From 1-14-0-20-39-34 sp043800545 (lineage in GTDB: Bacteria; Patescibacteriota; Patescibacteriia; Magasanikbacterales; UBA922), in assembly GCA_043800545.1 (NCBI GenBank), contig JAZDMW010000001.1:1-5433 (forward strand): DNA of 5,433 nt, written 5' to 3'. Positions 1-5,433 of this stretch are shown here, in pieces. The position numbers were made by a program, and so were the translations under genes. The notes under the pieces were generated by a model that saw nothing but the letters and a program-made list of their open reading frames with translations, had not been told where the DNA came from and made no database searches. Positions within the stretch are counted from its first letter, which is position 1; each line of letters starts with the position of its first letter.

Positions 1-2
1 CC

Positions 3-31
3 TTGCTTTTTCCTCGTAAATTCGGTAATAT
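3..31 (+). promoter_or_regulatory. possible leuS promoter (weak)
   Basis: TTGCTT at 3-8 and TAATAT at 26-31 are separated by 17 bases. They match the sigma-70 consensus at 3/6 and 4/6 positions. This would start transcription near position 38 and give a leader of about 27 bases before the leuS ATG. In an AT-rich leader such matches are common by chance, and an upstream gene outside the window could equally drive leuS. No convincing Shine-Dalgarno sequence precedes the ATG. Confidence 0.3.
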
Positions 32-64
32 GAAAGTACTTGAAATTAAAGTAAATTTTTGTGT

Positions 65-2428
65 ATGAAAGCATATTCTCCAAGAGATATTGAATCCAAA
101 TGGCAAAAGGATTGGGAAGAAAAAGAATTGTATAAAACTCCGGAACGGGCAAAGAAGGAAAATAAAATGTATATTCTTCCTCAGTTGCCATATCCATCTG
201 GAAGTGGGCTTCATGTGGGTCATGCAGAAGTGTATACTGCTTGCGATATTTATGCGCGGTATCAAAGAATGCAAGGAAAAAAAGTTCTTCAAGCAATTGG
301 TTGGGATTCTTTTGGTTTACCTGCAGAGAATTATGCGATTAAGACAAATGTTCATCCAAGAATCAGTACAGATAATGCTATTGCAAATTTTCGTGAACAA
401 ATTAAGACACTCGGAATTTCTGTAGATTGGTCAAGAGAAGTGGGTGCACATAATCCAGATTATTATCACTGGACACAATGGTTTTTTCTTTTGATGTATA
501 AAAGAGGTTTGGCATACAGAAAAAAACAAGCAGTCAATTGGTGTGATGGTTGTAAAACAGTCCTCGCAAATGAACAAGTCGTAAATGGACATTGTGAACG
601 TTGTGAAACAGAAGTTTTGCAAAAAGAAATGGAACAATGGTATTTAAAAATTACAGAATATGCAGAAAGATTACATAAAGATTTGGATACAGTAGATTGG
701 CCAGAGGAAACAAAAAAAAGACAAAGAGATTGGATTGGAAGAAGCGAAGGTGCTGAAGTGGATTTTGTTCTTCTTGGATCAGAAAAAAAGATTCGTGTGT
801 TTACAACACGTCCAGACACACTCTTTGGAGCAACTTATATGGTTTTGGCTCCAGAACATCATTTGGTAAATGAATTGAAAGAACAAATAGAGAATTGGGA
901 AGAAGTATTCGCATATATTGATACGACAAAAAAGAGAACAGAATTGGAAAGACAAATTGATCAAGAAAAAACAGGAGTGGAATTGAAAGGTATAAAAGCC
1001 ACTAATCCTGCGACAGGAAAAGAAATTCCTGTTTGGATTGCAGATTATGTTCTTGCGACGTATGGTACCGGTGCAATCATGGCAGTTCCTGCTCATGATG
1101 AAAGAGATTCCGCTTTTGCAAAGAAGTTTGAACTTCCAATTATTGAAGTTATTTCTTCTGACGGGGTTGCAAAGGATTCTGAATTTTTGAATGGTCTTTC
1201 TGTTGATGAAGCAAAAACGAAAATGATTGCTTGGTTAGAAGAAAAAGGAATTGGAAATAGAAAAATACAATATAAGTTGAGAGATTGGTCTGTATCACGC
1301 CAACGTTTTTGGGGTGCTCCAATTCCAATGCTCTATGATGAAAAAGGTGAACTCCATCCTGTGCCAGAAAAAGATTTGCCAGTTATATTGCCTGATGATG
1401 TAGACTTCAAACCAACAGGAGAATCTCCTTTGAATTACTCAGAAAGTTTTGCTCGTGGTGTAGAACAAAGATATGGAAAGGGTTGGAGGCGTGAGCCAGA
1501 TACTTTGGATACGTTTATGTGTTCAAGTTGGTATTATTACCGTTATCTTGATCCAAAAAATGACGAAGCTTTTGCATCTCCTGAGGCACTCAAAACATGG
1601 ATGCCTGTAGATTTTTATTTGGGTGGTGAAGAACATGTGAATGGTCATTTATTGTATTCACGATTTTTTACAAAGGTATTATTTGATGCTGGTTTTATTG
1701 ATTTTGATGAACCGTTTAAGAAAACTCGTCATCAAGGACTTATTTTGGGAGAAGATTCACGAAAGATGAGTAAACGTTGGGGAAATGTTATTAATCCAAC
1801 TGACGTGGTGAATGAATATGGAGCAGATACCTGTAGAATGTATGAAATGTTTATGGGTCCACTTGAAGAAACAAAACCTTGGAATACTGGGGGAGTAAAA
1901 GGTATTCGTAGGTTTTTGGAAAAAGTTTGGAATATCCAAGAAAAAGTAAAAGAAGATGTTTCTCCGGAAATAATACAAAAAGAACTTCATAAGACTATTA
2001 AAAAAGTTACAGAAGATGCAGATACTCTTGGATTTAATACGGCTATTGCAAAGATGATGGAATTTGTAAATGTTGTAGGGAAAGAAAGTTTTATTGGAAA
2101 AAAAGACTTTTTGGAATTTATAAAACTTCTTACCCCATTTGCTCCTCACATGGCAGAAGAACTTTGGCATGAACTTGGAAATACTGACTCTGTCACTGAA
2201 CAGTCTTGGCCTGCATATGATGAAAAATATTTAGTCGAAGAGAATATTACTCTTGCTGTTCAAGTGAATGGAAAACTCCGTGCGACTCTTGAAGTCCCTG
2301 CAGATATTACAGAAGAGGATGCAAAGAAATTAGCATTAGAACAGGAAAATGTGCAAAAATGGCTTCAAGGAGCAGAACCAAAGAAGGTGATATATGTACC
2401 AGGAAAACTTGTAAGTATTGTGGTATAA
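65..2428 (+). CDS. leuS: leucyl-tRNA synthetase (LeuRS, class Ia)
   Basis: Cytoplasmic enzyme that charges tRNA-Leu with leucine using ATP. The 787-aa protein shows the class Ia order. The HIGH-type motif is HVGH (res. 50-53), after PYPSGSG. A zinc ribbon has Cys160/163 and Cys177/180. The CP1 editing domain carries TTRPDT (247-252), GTGAIMAVPAHDERD (334-348) and the conserved editing Asp348. Next come the SSWYYYRYLDP block (487-497), GGEEHVNGHLLY (520-531) and the KMSKS loop as KMSKR (567-571). The anticodon-binding helices follow, and the C-terminal domain ends VPGKLVSIVV. HQGLILGEDSR leads straight into KMSKR, so there is no leucine-specific insertion. This is like the Bacillus type (about 804 aa) and shorter than E. 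coli (860). All catalytic and editing blocks are present, so proofreading should work. The ATG at 65 is preferred over the in-frame TTG at 59 because the family begins near a Y-x-P/IE-x-KWQ block. The TAA stop overlaps a promoter-like TATAAT. Confidence 0.97.
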   Translation: MKAYSPRDIESKWQKDWEEKELYKTPERAKKENKMYILPQLPYPSGSGLHVGHAEVYTACDIYARYQRMQGKKVLQAIGWDSFGLPAENYAIKTNVHPRISTDNAIANFREQIKTLGISVDWSREVGAHNPDYYHWTQWFFLLMYKRGLAYRKKQAVNWCDGCKTVLANEQVVNGHCERCETEVLQKEMEQWYLKITEYAERLHKDLDTVDWPEETKKRQRDWIGRSEGAEVDFVLLGSEKKIRVFTTRPDTLFGATYMVLAPEHHLVNELKEQIENWEEVFAYIDTTKKRTELERQIDQEKTGVELKGIKATNPATGKEIPVWIADYVLATYGTGAIMAVPAHDERDSAFAKKFELPIIEVISSDGVAKDSEFLNGLSVDEAKTKMIAWLEEKGIGNRKIQYKLRDWSVSRQRFWGAPIPMLYDEKGELHPVPEKDLPVILPDDVDFKPTGESPLNYSESFARGVEQRYGKGWRREPDTLDTFMCSSWYYYRYLDPKNDEAFASPEALKTWMPVDFYLGGEEHVNGHLLYSRFFTKVLFDAGFIDFDEPFKKTRHQGLILGEDSRKMSKRWGNVINPTDVVNEYGADTCRMYEMFMGPLEETKPWNTGGVKGIRRFLEKVWNIQEKVKEDVSPEIIQKELHKTIKKVTEDADTLGFNTAIAKMMEFVNVVGKESFIGKKDFLEFIKLLTPFAPHMAEELWHELGNTDSVTEQSWPAYDEKYLVEENITLAVQVNGKLRATLEVPADITEEDAKKLALEQENVQKWLQGAEPKKVIYVPGKLVSIVV

Positions 2429-2429
2429 T
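2421..2429 (+). promoter_or_regulatory. extended -10 promoter overlapping the leuS stop codon
   Basis: TGGTATAAT is a perfect match to the extended -10 consensus TGnTATAAT. Its TATAAT (2424-2429) contains the leuS TAA stop (2426-2428). No good -35 box lies 16-18 bases upstream, which extended -10 promoters can tolerate. Transcription would begin near 2436 and drive the coiled-coil gene and probably comEC. Start-site usage is inferred only. Confidence 0.5.
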
Positions 2430-2442
2430 AGATGTATACTCA

Positions 2443-2448
2443 TATAAT
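2443..2448 (+). promoter_or_regulatory. second TATAAT box upstream of the coiled-coil gene
   Basis: A perfect TATAAT lies 19 bases downstream of the first. The nearest -35-like sequence is TTGTGG (2418-2423) at a long 19-base spacing. Initiation from it would fall at about 2454-2456. An RNA from this box would therefore start at the ATG at 2455 or leave about 18 bases before the alternative GTG at 2473. It could be an alternative promoter or chance in AT-rich DNA. Confidence 0.3.
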
Positions 2449-2454
2449 TTATCT

Positions 2455-2790
2455 ATGGAGGATCAAACAATAGTGAAAAAACTTTCTGAAGATTTCACAG
2501 AATTCCGTGATGAAACACGGAAACGTTTTAATAATCAAGATGAAATTCTTGATCGACTTGCACGACTTGGTCTTGAAAATAGCGAAAAAATTGGTCGTAT
2601 TGAAGAAGAGTTTGCAACAAAAAAAGATATCCGTGATATTCATAATTCTTTAGATGAAATTCTTGGTTATGTAAAAAAACAAGATCAAGAAATGACATTT
2701 TCCAATGTAAGAATGAATCGATTGGAAGAAAAAGTAGAAAATAATACAAGTGATATTACAAAATTGAAAGAGGTTGTAGGTATTGCCTAG
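2455..2790 (+). CDS. small coiled-coil protein of unknown function
   Basis: I do not recognise a named family. The 111-aa product is highly charged and almost entirely helical by pattern, with no signal peptide, membrane segment or cysteine, so it should be soluble. Two stretches show clear 3-4 spacing of hydrophobic residues: I59-I62-L66-I69-V73, and M87-L90-V94-(N97)-I101-L104-V108, where Asn97 sits at a core position. A weaker heptad spans V7 to F17. The two halves share a DEIL-containing segment (NNQDEILDRL, 26-35, and NSLDEILGYV, 64-73), suggesting an internal duplication. Similar short coiled-coil proteins are frequent in CPR genomes. The start is uncertain: ATG 2455 has no Shine-Dalgarno, whereas GTG 2473 (105 aa) has GGAGG at 2457-2461, 11 bases upstream. 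The frame can be extended back to 2359 inside leuS, but that overlap is unlikely to be coding. comEC follows after 18 bases, so the two are probably cotranscribed. An oligomeric scaffold role is possible but a guess. Confidence 0.75.
   Translation: MEDQTIVKKLSEDFTEFRDETRKRFNNQDEILDRLARLGLENSEKIGRIEEEFATKKDIRDIHNSLDEILGYVKKQDQEMTFSNVRMNRLEEKVENNTSDITKLKEVVGIA
2457..2461 (+). promoter_or_regulatory. GGAGG ribosome-binding site that favours a GTG start at 2473
   Basis: GGAGG sits just inside the coding region if translation starts at ATG 2455, where it could not serve that ATG. It lies 11 bases before GTG 2473 in the same frame. That spacing is longer than the usual 5-9 bases but usable. It is the main reason to doubt the ATG start. 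Confidence 0.4.
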
Positions 2791-2799
2791 TGTTTTTTT

Positions 2800-2806
2800 G
2801 AGGAGG
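2800..2806 (+). promoter_or_regulatory. Shine-Dalgarno of comEC (GAGGAGG)
   Basis: GAGGAGG ends two bases before the comEC ATG at 2809, which is very close for GGAGG. Pairing through its first GAGG (2800-2803) gives a normal 5-base spacing. It fixes the ATG at 2809 as the comEC start and shows that comEC is translated independently of the upstream gene. Confidence 0.7.
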
Positions 2807-2808
2807 TT

Positions 2809-4278
2809 ATGCAAACAATTTTTCAATCAAAAAGCAAAACGTTTTTTACGTTTTGTTTTTGTTTTCTCTTGGGAATTGCTGTGGCGTCGTTATATAACCT
2901 GTCTTTTCCTGGAGAATACATATATATTTTCGTCTTTGTGTATTTTGCTTTGGTGATTCTTTTTTGGAAAGTGGAATATTATAAATATATATTACTGTGT
3001 ATTCTCTTTTTTTCTTTCGGTATCATGCGTTTTTCTTTTGGAATTCCAACAGAGAAAATTTTAGAATACAAAGATGATGAAGTTCCACTTCTGGGGTATG
3101 TGTCAACTGAACCAGATGTTCGTATTGATGGTGTCCGATATATTCTTCATATTACAGAAGGAAAAGCAAAAGGGGAGAAGGTATATATTTCCTCAGATTT
3201 GTATCCAAGGTATGTGTATGGCGATCGTCTCCAAGTGCTGTGTACCATACGGGAGCCAGAACCTATTGAAGATTTTCGTTATGATATGTATCTTGCTCGA
3301 ATGGGAGTTTCTGGGCTTTGTACAAATGCCAATATAACAAAAGTGGGGGAAGGTGATGGAAATTCTTTTTTTCGTGGAATATATACAATAAAATCCAGTG
3401 TGGCGGAAAGAATAGAATTGCTCTGGCATGAGCCCTATGCAAGCTTCATGGCAGGGCTCTTGTATGGATATCGTGGAGGACTTGGGAGTTTGAATGAGGA
3501 TTTTAACAGGACAGGAGTGACCCATATTGTGGCTATTTCTGGATATAACATTACGATTGTTGTCACGTTGTTTTTGCTTTTGCTCTCACGACTTTCCTTG
3601 GAAAGAAAAAAGTCTTTTTATATTATTGTGTGTGGAGTTCTGGTGTTCGTAATATTTGCAGGGCTTTCTGGATCTGTTGTGCGTGCAGGAATTATGGGTA
3701 TACTGGTACTTTTGGCACGGCATGTTGGGCGGATGAGTTATCCGAGGAATATACTTATTTTTACTGCTGTTTTGATGTGTTTAGAAAATCCATATATTCT
3801 TCTCTGGGACGCTGGATTCCAATTGTCTTTTTTGGCGACTCTTGGGCTTTTGTATATTAATCCGCTGTTAGAAAAACAGTCTGCAAATTTCCCAGAATTA
3901 TTCGGGATAAAGGAATCGTTCATTACCACATTTTCCGCAACCATTATTACTTTTCCTCTTATTTTATTTCAGTTTGGACGATTTTCTGTTGTGAGTATTA
4001 TAGTAAATATTCTTATTCTTTGGATCATACCATATATTATGGCTCTTGGGTTTTTTGCTGTAATCTTTTCATATATATGGTATCCATTCGCTTTTCTCTT
4101 TTCTGCAATTCCGTTTTTCGGCATGGCATATATTACCACCGTTGTCCGTCTTTTTTCTTCATTTTCTTTTGCTTCCATTGAATTACAAGTTTCATTTTTT
4201 GTGGTTGTGTTGCTCTATTCTATACTTTTTTTCTGGTATAAAAAAAGAGCCAAGGAAGTGGCTCTCTCAGATTTGTAG
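2809..4278 (+). CDS. comEC: ComEC/Rec2-family membrane protein, lacking the MBL domain
   Basis: Polytopic inner-membrane protein expected to form the channel through which single-stranded DNA enters the cell during natural transformation. It has 489 aa. About three membrane segments come first (roughly 12-30, 37-53, 59-76). A soluble OB-like region of the DUF4131 type follows (about 90-178), with the GDRLQV and EDFRYDMYLARMGVSG blocks. The Competence domain spans about 205-475. Its hallmarks are FNRTGVTHIVAISGYNITIV (232-251), GLSGSVVRAGIMG (285-297) and WDAGFQLSFLATLGLL (333-348), followed by several more membrane helices. Full-length ComEC (about 700-800 aa) ends in a metallo-beta-lactamase-like domain. 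Here the protein stops after a last helix and a basic tail (WYKKRAKEVALSDL). A matching MBL gene lies at 4547 onward, beyond an opposite-strand gene. The last bases of the frame also form the terminator of that gene. No other competence genes are in the window, so activity in DNA uptake is inferred from the family. Confidence 0.93.
   Translation: MQTIFQSKSKTFFTFCFCFLLGIAVASLYNLSFPGEYIYIFVFVYFALVILFWKVEYYKYILLCILFFSFGIMRFSFGIPTEKILEYKDDEVPLLGYVSTEPDVRIDGVRYILHITEGKAKGEKVYISSDLYPRYVYGDRLQVLCTIREPEPIEDFRYDMYLARMGVSGLCTNANITKVGEGDGNSFFRGIYTIKSSVAERIELLWHEPYASFMAGLLYGYRGGLGSLNEDFNRTGVTHIVAISGYNITIVVTLFLLLLSRLSLERKKSFYIIVCGVLVFVIFAGLSGSVVRAGIMGILVLLARHVGRMSYPRNILIFTAVLMCLENPYILLWDAGFQLSFLATLGLLYINPLLEKQSANFPELFGIKESFITTFSATIITFPLILFQFGRFSVVSIIVNILILWIIPYIMALGFFAVIFSYIWYPFAFLFSAIPFFGMAYITTVVRLFSSFSFASIELQVSFFVVVLLYSILFFWYKKRAKEVALSDL
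4240..4265 (-). terminator. rho-independent terminator of the DUF1653 gene, inside the comEC 3' end
   Basis: Read on the minus strand, AGAGCCA, a 6-base loop CTTCCT and TGGCTCT form a 7-bp stem. It runs directly into a run of seven T (4246-4240 on the plus strand; the first T is in the stem). This is the classic intrinsic terminator shape for minus-strand transcripts. On the plus strand the stem is followed by TCAGATTTG, so it should not stop comEC transcripts. The hairpin begins about 14 bases past the DUF1653 stop codon. Confidence 0.8.
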
Positions 4279-4521
4279 TTATTCTTTTTCTTTTATAAAA
4301 GTAAAACGTGGGATTGTCTTTCCGTCTTGTTCAACAGGACGAAGAAAATTTTGGAGTGGTCGTACCCAGAGTTGGTTTGGACCAAATTCTTCGGACGTAT
4401 AGAGAGCTCTATATACCACAAATTCCTCAAGTGTTTCACTGTGTCGGCCTACTCCGATTACTTCATAGAGCTTTTCTGGTCCCTTGTAGTGTTGATAAAT
4501 CCCTGGTTTTATTGTTTCCAT
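4279..4521 (-). CDS. DUF1653 domain protein
   Basis: An 80-aa soluble protein consisting almost wholly of one DUF1653 domain (PF07866 type), whose molecular function is not established as far as I know. The family hallmarks are visible in order: IYQHYKG (8-14), YEVIGVGRHSETLEE (19-33), VVYRALY (35-41) and LWVRPLQNFL (51-60). There is no signal peptide, membrane segment or cysteine. It is full length for a family of roughly 60-100 aa. It runs against comEC, and the two stop codons touch (4276-4278 and 4279-4281). It diverges from the MBL gene with only 25 bases between start codons. No Shine-Dalgarno precedes the ATG, so the leader is short or translation starts without one. It has its own likely promoter and terminator, so it looks like an independent single-gene unit. 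Confidence 0.93.
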   Translation of the reverse strand: METIKPGIYQHYKGPEKLYEVIGVGRHSETLEEFVVYRALYTSEEFGPNQLWVRPLQNFLRPVEQDGKTIPRFTFIKEKE

Positions 4522-4537
4522 ATATTTATGTTATTAT
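4509..4537 (+). promoter_or_regulatory. possible promoter of the MBL gene (weak)
   Basis: TTATTG (4509-4514) and TATTAT (4532-4537) are 17 bases apart. The -10 is a 5/6 match and the -35 is poor. Initiation near 4544 would leave a leader of only about three bases before the ATG at 4547. That would make the message practically leaderless and the GGA at 4538-4540 useless. The first bases of the DUF1653 gene overlap it. Confidence 0.25.
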
Positions 4538-4543
4538 GGAACA

Positions 4544-4572
4544 AGTATGACACGAAAATATATACATGACAA
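4544..4572 (-). promoter_or_regulatory. probable promoter of the DUF1653 gene
   Basis: On the minus strand, TTGTCA (4572-4567, 5/6 match to TTGACA) is followed after 17 bases by CATACT (4549-4544, 4/6 match to TATAAT). Transcription would start around 4537 and give a leader of about 16 bases before the ATG at 4521. The promoter lies within the first codons of the divergent MBL gene. Confidence 0.4.
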
Positions 4573-5433
4573 GATGGTTTCCTCTTCTTTATTTCTTCTT
4601 GTTCTTTTTTTCTTTTCTGGATGTTCTGAGGTAAAAATAGAAGAAAAAATTGATACGTTCAGACAAGAAAGAAAAAGTGATGAAATACTGATAAATTTTT
4701 TGGATGTTGGGCAAGGGGATGCCACTTTTATTGAATTTGAGAATGGAGAACAACTCTTGCTCGATTGTTCTATTGATGCACGCATATTGGAATCACTTGG
4801 AAAAAATATGGATTTTTCTGACCGTACTTTAGATTACCTTTTTGTGACACATCCGGATAAGGATCATTATGGGGGATGTATTGATGTGTTAAAAAGATTT
4901 GAGGTGAAGAATATTTTTTATACGGGTTTTGCAAAACAAGATGATTTTTATTATGAATTTGAGAATGCCATAACAGAAGAAATAACCGAGGGGGCAGTAT
5001 ATACAGAAATAGGTGAACCCTTTTCCATGAATATTGTCAGTTCTACACTTTCTTTTTTGTATCCAGATGTTCCTGTAGACAGTATAATTTCCCTTGAGGC
5101 CAATGAGAGTTCAATTGTACTTCGTTTAGATTATGGAGAGACGAGTGCCATTTTTATGGGAGATGCAGAGATATCTGTAGAAGAGTATTTGGGAGAAACA
5201 TATCCAGATTCACTCGATGTGGATATTCTCAAAGTTGGACATCATGGAAGTGCTGGTGCAACTGGAAAAGAATTTCTCGAACAGGTTACTCCACAGTATG
5301 CAATTATTTCCGTAGGGGTAGAAAATACCTATGGACACCCATCGCCTAGAGTTCTCAAAAAATTGGAAAGAACCGGTGCTAAAATTTTACGAACTGACCT
5401 TGAAGGTGATATACTATTTCATATAAACAAAAC
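4547..5433 (+). CDS. secreted or lipoprotein-like MBL-fold protein, ComEC C-terminal type (3' partial)
   Basis: The frame is open from ATG 4547 to the window end, giving 295 codons with no stop. It resembles the C-terminal metallo-beta-lactamase domain of ComEC/Rec2, thought to be a metal-dependent nuclease that degrades the non-transported DNA strand outside the membrane. The N-terminus has a basic start (R3, K4, K9), a hydrophobic stretch (about 15-23) and FSGC (23-26). This could be a lipobox with lipidation at Cys26, although Phe at -3 is atypical. A linker (27-46) leads to FLDVGQGDATFIEF (51-64). The metal-site motif is THPDKDHYGG (101-110), with HxDxDH at H102, D104, D106 and H107, as in ComEC rather than HxHxDH. 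Then come FMGDAE (203-208), KVGHHGS (229-235), SVGVENTYGHPSP (255-267) and LRTDLEGDI (281-289). These reach the end of the fold, so few codons should be missing. ATG 4547 has GGA six bases upstream. ATG 4574 is an alternative that would leave a less basic N-terminus. Other ComEC-like MBL hydrolases of unknown substrate are possible. Confidence 0.88.
   Translation, partial: MTRKYIHDKMVSSSLFLLVLFFFSGCSEVKIEEKIDTFRQERKSDEILINFLDVGQGDATFIEFENGEQLLLDCSIDARILESLGKNMDFSDRTLDYLFVTHPDKDHYGGCIDVLKRFEVKNIFYTGFAKQDDFYYEFENAITEEITEGAVYTEIGEPFSMNIVSSTLSFLYPDVPVDSIISLEANESSIVLRLDYGETSAIFMGDAEISVEEYLGETYPDSLDVDILKVGHHGSAGATGKEFLEQVTPQYAIISVGVENTYGHPSPRVLKKLERTGAKILRTDLEGDILFHINK

Noticed and set aside
1..64. 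End of an upstream gene
   Set aside because: Short open stretches exist in all three forward frames, but none shows a recognisable protein end and the piece is too short to judge.
712..719. Run of eight A in leuS as a possible slippage or frameshift site
   Set aside because: The LeuRS frame is continuous through it, with conserved blocks on both sides, so there is no sign of a frameshift or programmed slippage.
2359..2454. Upstream extension of the coiled-coil gene into leuS
   Set aside because: The frame is open back to an ATG at 2359, but this stretch is coding for the conserved LeuRS C-terminus in another frame. The extra residues (basic and Cys-containing) do not resemble the coiled-coil body, and the promoter-like boxes lie inside the stretch.
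2777..2799. Possible terminator between the coiled-coil gene and comEC
   Set aside because: TAGG and CCTA form only a 4-bp stem with a 5-base loop before a seven-T run. It is too weak to call, and the T-run is followed at once by the comEC ribosome-binding site.
4308..4569. Plus-strand frames of about 80 codons across the DUF1653 region
   Set aside because: They are complementary shadows of the DUF1653 gene, whose product matches a known family in order and length.
65..5433. Alternative genetic code (TGA read as Gly or Trp)
   Set aside because: No TGA occurs in frame in any of the five genes. Trp is always TGG and Gly is GGN, so the standard bacterial code fits.
1..5433. CRISPR array, tRNA, insertion sequence or attachment site
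   Set aside because: I saw no regularly spaced direct repeats, cloverleaf, transposase or long terminal inverted repeats. The window is filled by the five genes.

Overview
The window is AT-rich with short gaps and reads like part of a streamlined bacterial genome, most likely from the Candidate Phyla Radiation (Patescibacteria). That placement is an inference. It rests on a LeuRS with variant motifs (HVGH, GGEEHVNGH, KMSKR), a ComEC membrane protein without its nuclease-like domain, and a small orphan coiled-coil protein. No reading frame contains an in-frame TGA and the visible stops are TAA or TAG, so there is no sign of the TGA=Gly code of Gracilibacteria/SR1.

Layout: (1) 1-64, a short leader with a weak possible promoter. 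(2) leuS, 65-2428, a complete leucyl-tRNA synthetase of 787 aa. (3) A 111-aa coiled-coil protein of unknown function, 2455-2790, preceded by two TATAAT boxes, one of which overlaps the leuS stop codon. (4) The membrane part of ComEC/Rec2, 2809-4278, 18 bases downstream and on the same strand, so probably cotranscribed with the coiled-coil gene. (5) A DUF1653 protein, 4279-4521 on the minus strand. It converges on comEC with no bases between the two stop codons, and its likely terminator lies inside the comEC coding end. (6) From 4547 past the window end, a secreted or lipoprotein-like metallo-beta-lactamase-fold protein that matches the C-terminal domain of full-length ComEC. The track of longer frames does not show this one because it has no stop inside the window.

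The main point of interest is that ComEC appears split into two genes: a membrane channel half and a separately exported MBL half, with an unrelated gene on the opposite strand between them. Together they could supply the channel and the extracytoplasmic nuclease-like activity of DNA uptake, which would suit an organism that takes up nucleic acid from its surroundings. LeuRS is housekeeping and not functionally linked. I found no RNA genes, mobile elements, CRISPR arrays or attachment sites, and no gene-free stretch over 300 bases.
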